The notes beneath the pieces were generated by a model. That model was not told where the DNA came from. It saw nothing but the letters and a program-made list of their open reading frames with translations, and did no database searches. The position numbers and the translations under genes are program-made. A stretch of DNA of 60,000 nt from Polytrichum commune (lineage: Eukaryota; Streptophyta; Polytrichopsida; Polytrichales; Polytrichaceae): NCBI GenBank assembly GCA_950295325.1, contig OX485804.1:47866001-47926000 (forward strand), read 5' to 3'. Shown here piece after piece: positions 56,180-60,000 of this stretch; position 1 is the stretch's first letter, and each line of letters opens with the position of its first letter.

Positions 56180-58565
56180 ATTGTCTTTGTGTGTGTATAT
56201 AGTAAGGTAATTGTACTTGTGTTTCATATGGTATTTTGGGTATTGTAGGATATCATGCTTAGTATGATGATATCTAGTATTATAGAGTGTGGACTTTGTT
56301 GTAGGTGTGTATATGATACTAGGGTGTGGTCGGGTTTCTTTGTTTTTTGATGGTATATCTTTTTTGCATAAGAGGTGTATTGTCGCGCACCTCTCCATGA
56401 GGAGTGCCCGAAACACCATGGGCACAAGGGGGACCCCGGAGTGACACCCGGGACTTGTGGCGCCATTGGTGAGAGGGCCCAAGTGATCCTAGTGTGGGTG
56501 AGGGCCCCGGGCGTTGGGAACGCCTCCCACCCACGGAGACTAGGAGGCATGAGGGTGAGGCCATGAGCTATGCGTAGCTCATGGCGTGGTGATTCTAGAA
56601 TGCTCAAGATCACCTCAATCGGAGGTGTGAGCTAGGAGTTATGGCCATTTGAGTGGGGCGCTGTCCCGGGACAGCGCCCTGGTACAGCAGTGCCTGGGAG
56701 GGATTCCCGGGACTGCCAAGGTTCAAACAGGCATAACTTCCTCAAGACTTGCTCGAATGGAGCAAGTGAGGAGTCCATCGGCATCTACGTGAAGCGTAGA
56801 TGAGGATGGAGTGGTTGGTTGTTATGATCAGACATCATACAAGGAAGTTATGATGGTCTGAAGCTGCTGGGGGGTTCTAGGCCCAGCAGCTAAAGGAAAA
56901 TGTCCACTTGGCCCCAACTCTTGGTAGGGAGACAAGAGGTTGGTTGACGGTGGGGTAGGGGCCCCGCGTGAAGTCCTAGAGGCTTATATGGGTGAGGTGG
57001 TGTGGCCTCACCCACCCGAGGCCGAACGGCAAGGCCTCCATGGGCTTTGGCCTATTGTGAGGCCATAGTTGCCTAGTATGGTTCGGGTTGTTGTAGTGTT
57101 GCTCCGGCAAAGCGATGATCAACATAGGAGTGGACTTCCATGGATGGAAGTCCACATTGGGGAAATGGGTTACCGATTAAGGGGTGAGTTCCGAAAGCAA
57201 AGTAGGAGGGTTGGTTCCCTCCTATGAACTATTGGTCCGGGGTTAGAGGAGCTAACCATTAGCATGGCGGTATGCGAAGGGTTAGCCACTCGTAACCTTT
57301 GCTAGAATTGAAAATTGGCAAGATGGTCAAGGGGGGCTAGCAAGGGTTGCGACATGTATTGTGGTTGTAGGGCAGCGTAGATGTTTGTATTAGAGGAATA
57401 CAAAAGGATTTCTAATCTCATAGGGGATATAGTAATTGAGTTGATGGGCCTTTGTTGGTAGGGGGCGTTGGGTGGTTTATGTCTTGGTGTGTTAGTCGTG
57501 GTTTTGGTTTTTTGGTATGTTTTTGTTTTGTTGATCTTTTCATTTATCTTTTTTTGTTTTTTTTATTTTTATTGGCGAGGCCGGTAGGCCGAGCTCGTTT
57601 TAGTTCATTATGGTTTTTGTTAATTTTTAACATGGAAGTTGAGTATTTTGCATGGTATTTGTGTTTTGGGTTGTAGTATAGTTTTGGGTGGGTTTTGAGG
57701 TTTGGGTAAGTTTTGGGTGTGTTTGGTTTAGTCATATCTATTTTTTGATATTTTGTGAATACATATTTGGTTGCGGTGGGAGGGTTGGTTGTGGCGGGTG
57801 TTATGTTTCTTATTTGTTTGGTTAAGAAGTATGTGTATTTTGGATGTGCTTTGTATGTTGGGTGGGGTTTGTATTTTTGGTGGAGTCTATATGTTTGGTG
57901 AGGACTATATTTTGGGTGTAATATGTATTTTGTGTGGGGTTTGCATTTTGGGTGTGTATATTGTTTCGTTTGAGATTTGTCTTTGTGCATGTGTAAAGTA
58001 AAGTGATTGTACTTATATTTCATATGGTATTTTGGACGTCGTAGGATATCATGACTAGTATGATGGTCTCTTTTATTATAGAGTACGGACTTTGTTGTAG
58101 GTGTGTATATGATGCTTGGGTGTGGTGGGGCTTTAGTCTTATTTATTCTTTGGTTTTTTATGAGTATGTATTTGGTTATAGTGAAAGGGTTAGTTTTGGC
58201 GGATGTTATGCTTCTTATTTGTTTGAATAGGAAGTATGTGTATTTTGGATTAATTTTGTGTATTGTATGGTATTTGTATTTTGTTTGAGTATAGTGTTTT
58301 GTTTGAATATAGTGTTTTGTTTGGGTATAGTATTTTTCTTGAGTATAGTATTTGTATACGTATAAAGTAGATAACTTGTATTTCATATGGTATTTTGGAC
58401 ATTGTGGAATACTATGAGTAATACGATGGTATCTAGTATTTATTCTAGTATTTATTCTATGTGTAATATTATATAGAATACTATGTTTAATACTATGTAT
58501 AAATACGTGTATGTATCTAAGATAGTATTGAAGTAAATACTTTTGTTTTACCCAGCGATTTGTGG
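56180..58565. repeat. G/T-rich tandem monomers with short 20-bp sub-repeats
   Basis: A unit containing TATTTTGG, GTAGGATATCATG and AGTATGATGG begins at about 56232, 58031 and (diverged) 58391. A second block containing TATTTGGTT, TTATG and TTCTTATTTGTTTG occurs at 57764 and 58169 (405 bp apart). Within blocks, 18-20 bp units of the type TATTTTGGGTG plus TGGGGTTTGCA are repeated. The 341-codon minus-strand ORF at 57544-58569 is only the translation of these repeats. They lie upstream (sense direction) of the dual-endonuclease LINE. Confidence 0.7.
56370..57440. other. 1.07-kb G+C-rich segment of unknown nature within the monomer array
   Basis: It is much richer in G+C than both sides. It contains a perfect 24-bp palindrome at 56656-56679 (arms GGGCGCTGTCCC). 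No ORF has recognisable domains and no flanking duplication was found. It could be a fragment of an LTR or of a non-coding RNA element inserted in the array. Confidence 0.45.
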
Positions 58566-60000
58566 TCAATCCACATTTGGCAGGTCTTTTATCATAAGAT
58601 TTGGATTTACCATCCCAGTAATTTGTTGCATCCCGGTAAGTGCCATGGTTAATGTGCTTTGGATGTCCAACATTTGCTTCTTCAATTTTTCGTTGATGTC
58701 ATCTACATAGTTGTGGGCCTCTTTGACTATGTCATCCTTCAAGACCTTCATCTCTTTGTGTAGTTCAAGCTTGAGTTTCTTGTTACCTTCTTCAATGGCC
58801 TCCTTCATGATGGTAAAAACTTCGCTTTTGGTGGCATTCTTCTCACCTTAGTTTTGGTTTTGGATTGCTTCAATGGTGTTCACCAAGCAAGTGTTAGTAT
58901 CTTCAAATCCAAACTTGACCAACAAATCTTTGGAAGGTTTGTCAATACCATCAAGACTTCTACGGTGTGGAGTGATTTCCACATGATAAACACCAATTTT
59001 TTCCTCTTTTCCTACAAATTTTTTGTATACAAAGGGGTTGAGGCATTCTACATTTGCACTACCATTGTGTCTAATTCCATCTTGTTTATGGAACCAAATG
59101 GAGACAACATTCTTGGTTCCAATTATCTTGCAAATTTCAAGAGATGTGTCATTTATGCTCATCAAGATGGGAAGGTTGTAGAAGGTGAAAGTTAGAGCTT
59201 CTTTCCTTTGTTTTTGCTCCAAGGTGAGAGAAGGCCCTTTCTTCACTTGTCCTTCCAAAATTTCATGGTGTGTTGCAATTTGGAGTTCTTGAATTTTCTT
59301 GGCTTGTGAGGGGGTTGGTGTAACAATGTAAGCATGGTTGTTGGAAGTGTCCTTTTGCAGCTCTTCAATCTCAAATTCATAACCTCTCCTAAAACTATTC
59401 TCTAAAACATCTTTGAAGAGCATGCACGGGTAGATCACTCCGTTGTCAAGTTGAACACCACGTGCGACCAAAAAAACATCTTCTTTTGGTAAGTTGCACC
59501 ACCAAAATGGATCAAAATTTTATCAAAATTTTATCATGAGTAGATATACACAGTACCTATGACATAGTTAAAAGTGGTAACTAAATTTGATGATTTGTTT
59601 TTTTCATAAAACATACCGTTTCTAACTATAATGACACAGAATTGAACTAAAACAATTACTAAAAAAAATAAAGATAACTACAAATTTCAAAAATATATAC
59701 AAAAGATACTATCAATGGTTATGTATATATAGAAAAAATATTATAAATTTTAAAATTATATATGGCATGTAATATAGGGGTAGCAAACTTTGTCCGCACG
59801 TGGTGTCAACTTGACAATGAAGTGACCTCCCCGTGAGAGCATGTGTGAAGAGACATCAATCAAAGTTTCACTAGTGATTTTGATTGAAAGGTTGTTGTTC
59901 CTAGCTATGGAGTGGTAAGTCTTACATACCTTTCCAAGAGTACCTTGGGTTGATTTGGGGTCCAATTGTAGAATGAATGGTCTAAGTCCTTTCAACAAGG
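58566..60000 (-). pseudogene. RRM-like/coiled-coil ORF, split by a MITE (5' end outside window)
   Basis: The frame enters from the right edge (LKGLRPFILQLDPKSTQ...) and is cut by the MITE at 59425-59835. It resumes in frame after the target duplication with MLFKDVLENSFRRGYEFEIE. A central region, LTFTFYNLPILMSI, then IIGTKNVVSIWFHK and NGSANVECLNPFVYKKFV, has the strand-helix order of an RNA-recognition motif. After a TAA at 58848-58850 the same frame runs on through a Lys/Glu-rich coiled coil (MKEAIEEGNKKLKLELHKEM) to 58566. Such an RRM plus coiled coil is seen in LINE ORF1 proteins, so this may be a transposon RNA-binding protein rather than a host gene. I do not recognise the exact family. 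Confidence 0.55.
59425..59835 (-). mobile_element. 411-bp hAT-type MITE (family A, copy 2), inside the RRM-like ORF
   Basis: It is a near-identical inverted copy of 4428-4837 with the same CACGGGGAGGTCACTTC and CACGGGTAGATCACTCC ends. The flanking duplications AGAGCATG (59417-59424 and 59836-59843) are perfect. The short ORF tail GGHFIVKLTPRADKVCYP is shared by both copies and is MITE sequence, not host coding. Confidence 0.95.

Noticed and set aside
57544-58569. A 341-codon minus-strand ORF that looks like a long His/Lys/Thr protein.
   Set aside because: It is the translation of G/T-rich tandem repeats; the same peptide motifs recur with the DNA monomers and no domain is present.
1-60000. 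CRISPR arrays, rRNA operons, bacterial or organellar genes.
   Set aside because: No regularly spaced repeats, no rRNA signatures and no intronless bacterial-style operons were seen.

Overview
This 60 kb window reads as nuclear DNA of a land plant with a repeat-rich genome. The evidence is spliced genes with GT/AG introns, a plant phytochrome-interacting ankyrin protein, a plant receptor-like kinase, plant-type L1, hAT and PIF/Harbinger elements and AT-rich intergenic DNA. The mix of a phytocyanin-kinase fusion and an algal-type dual-endonuclease LINE makes me lean towards a non-flowering lineage (bryophyte, lycophyte or fern). That lineage is inference and the sequence does not settle it.

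Genes. (i) 1-210 (+): the 3' end of a secreted protein resembling the C-terminal domain of PROTODERMAL FACTOR 1. (ii) 8743-9868 (+): a three-coding-exon PIA1/PIA2-type ankyrin protein (169 aa) with a long 5' leader and a telo-box promoter. (iii) 28211-30748 (-): the most notable gene, a 558-aa two-exon receptor kinase whose ectodomain is a phytocyanin (blue-copper) domain, followed by one membrane helix and an RD kinase of the LecRK/RLK type. All three look intact as far as visible. Decayed genes are an AAA+ ATPase relic (12838-13560, -), a SANT/NAM-associated Harbinger-type ORF (18527-19696, +) and an RRM-like/coiled-coil ORF at the right edge (58566-60000, -).

Layout. 0-7 kb: gene end, diverged repeats and a hAT-type MITE. 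7-10.7 kb: ankyrin gene and a 133-bp tandem duplication. 10.7-16.3 kb: sparse DNA with two MITEs and the AAA+ relic. 16.3-25.5 kb: one degenerate L1 with a 12-bp target-site duplication, split by a MITE, a Harbinger fragment and a solo LTR. 25.5-35.3 kb: the phytocyanin-kinase and flanks. 35.3-38.8 kb: an internally deleted L1 with two MITEs. 38.8-44.5 kb: no gene seen. 44.5-58.5 kb: a minus-strand LINE with APE, RT, RNase H and a C-terminal restriction-like endonuclease (Dualen/RandI architecture), with its APE domain split by a 2.36-kb solo LTR that itself carries a TIR element. Upstream of it lie A/C-rich (on the LINE sense strand) tandem monomers with a hAT element inserted. 58.6-60 kb: the RRM-like ORF, split by a second copy of the MITE found at 4.4 kb.

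Many element boundaries were set by reading target-site duplications and terminal repeats directly: 5 bp for the two solo LTRs, 8 bp for the hAT and several MITEs, 3 bp TTA for the Tourist MITE and 12 bp for L1. Family and domain names come from recognised motifs, not from database searches.
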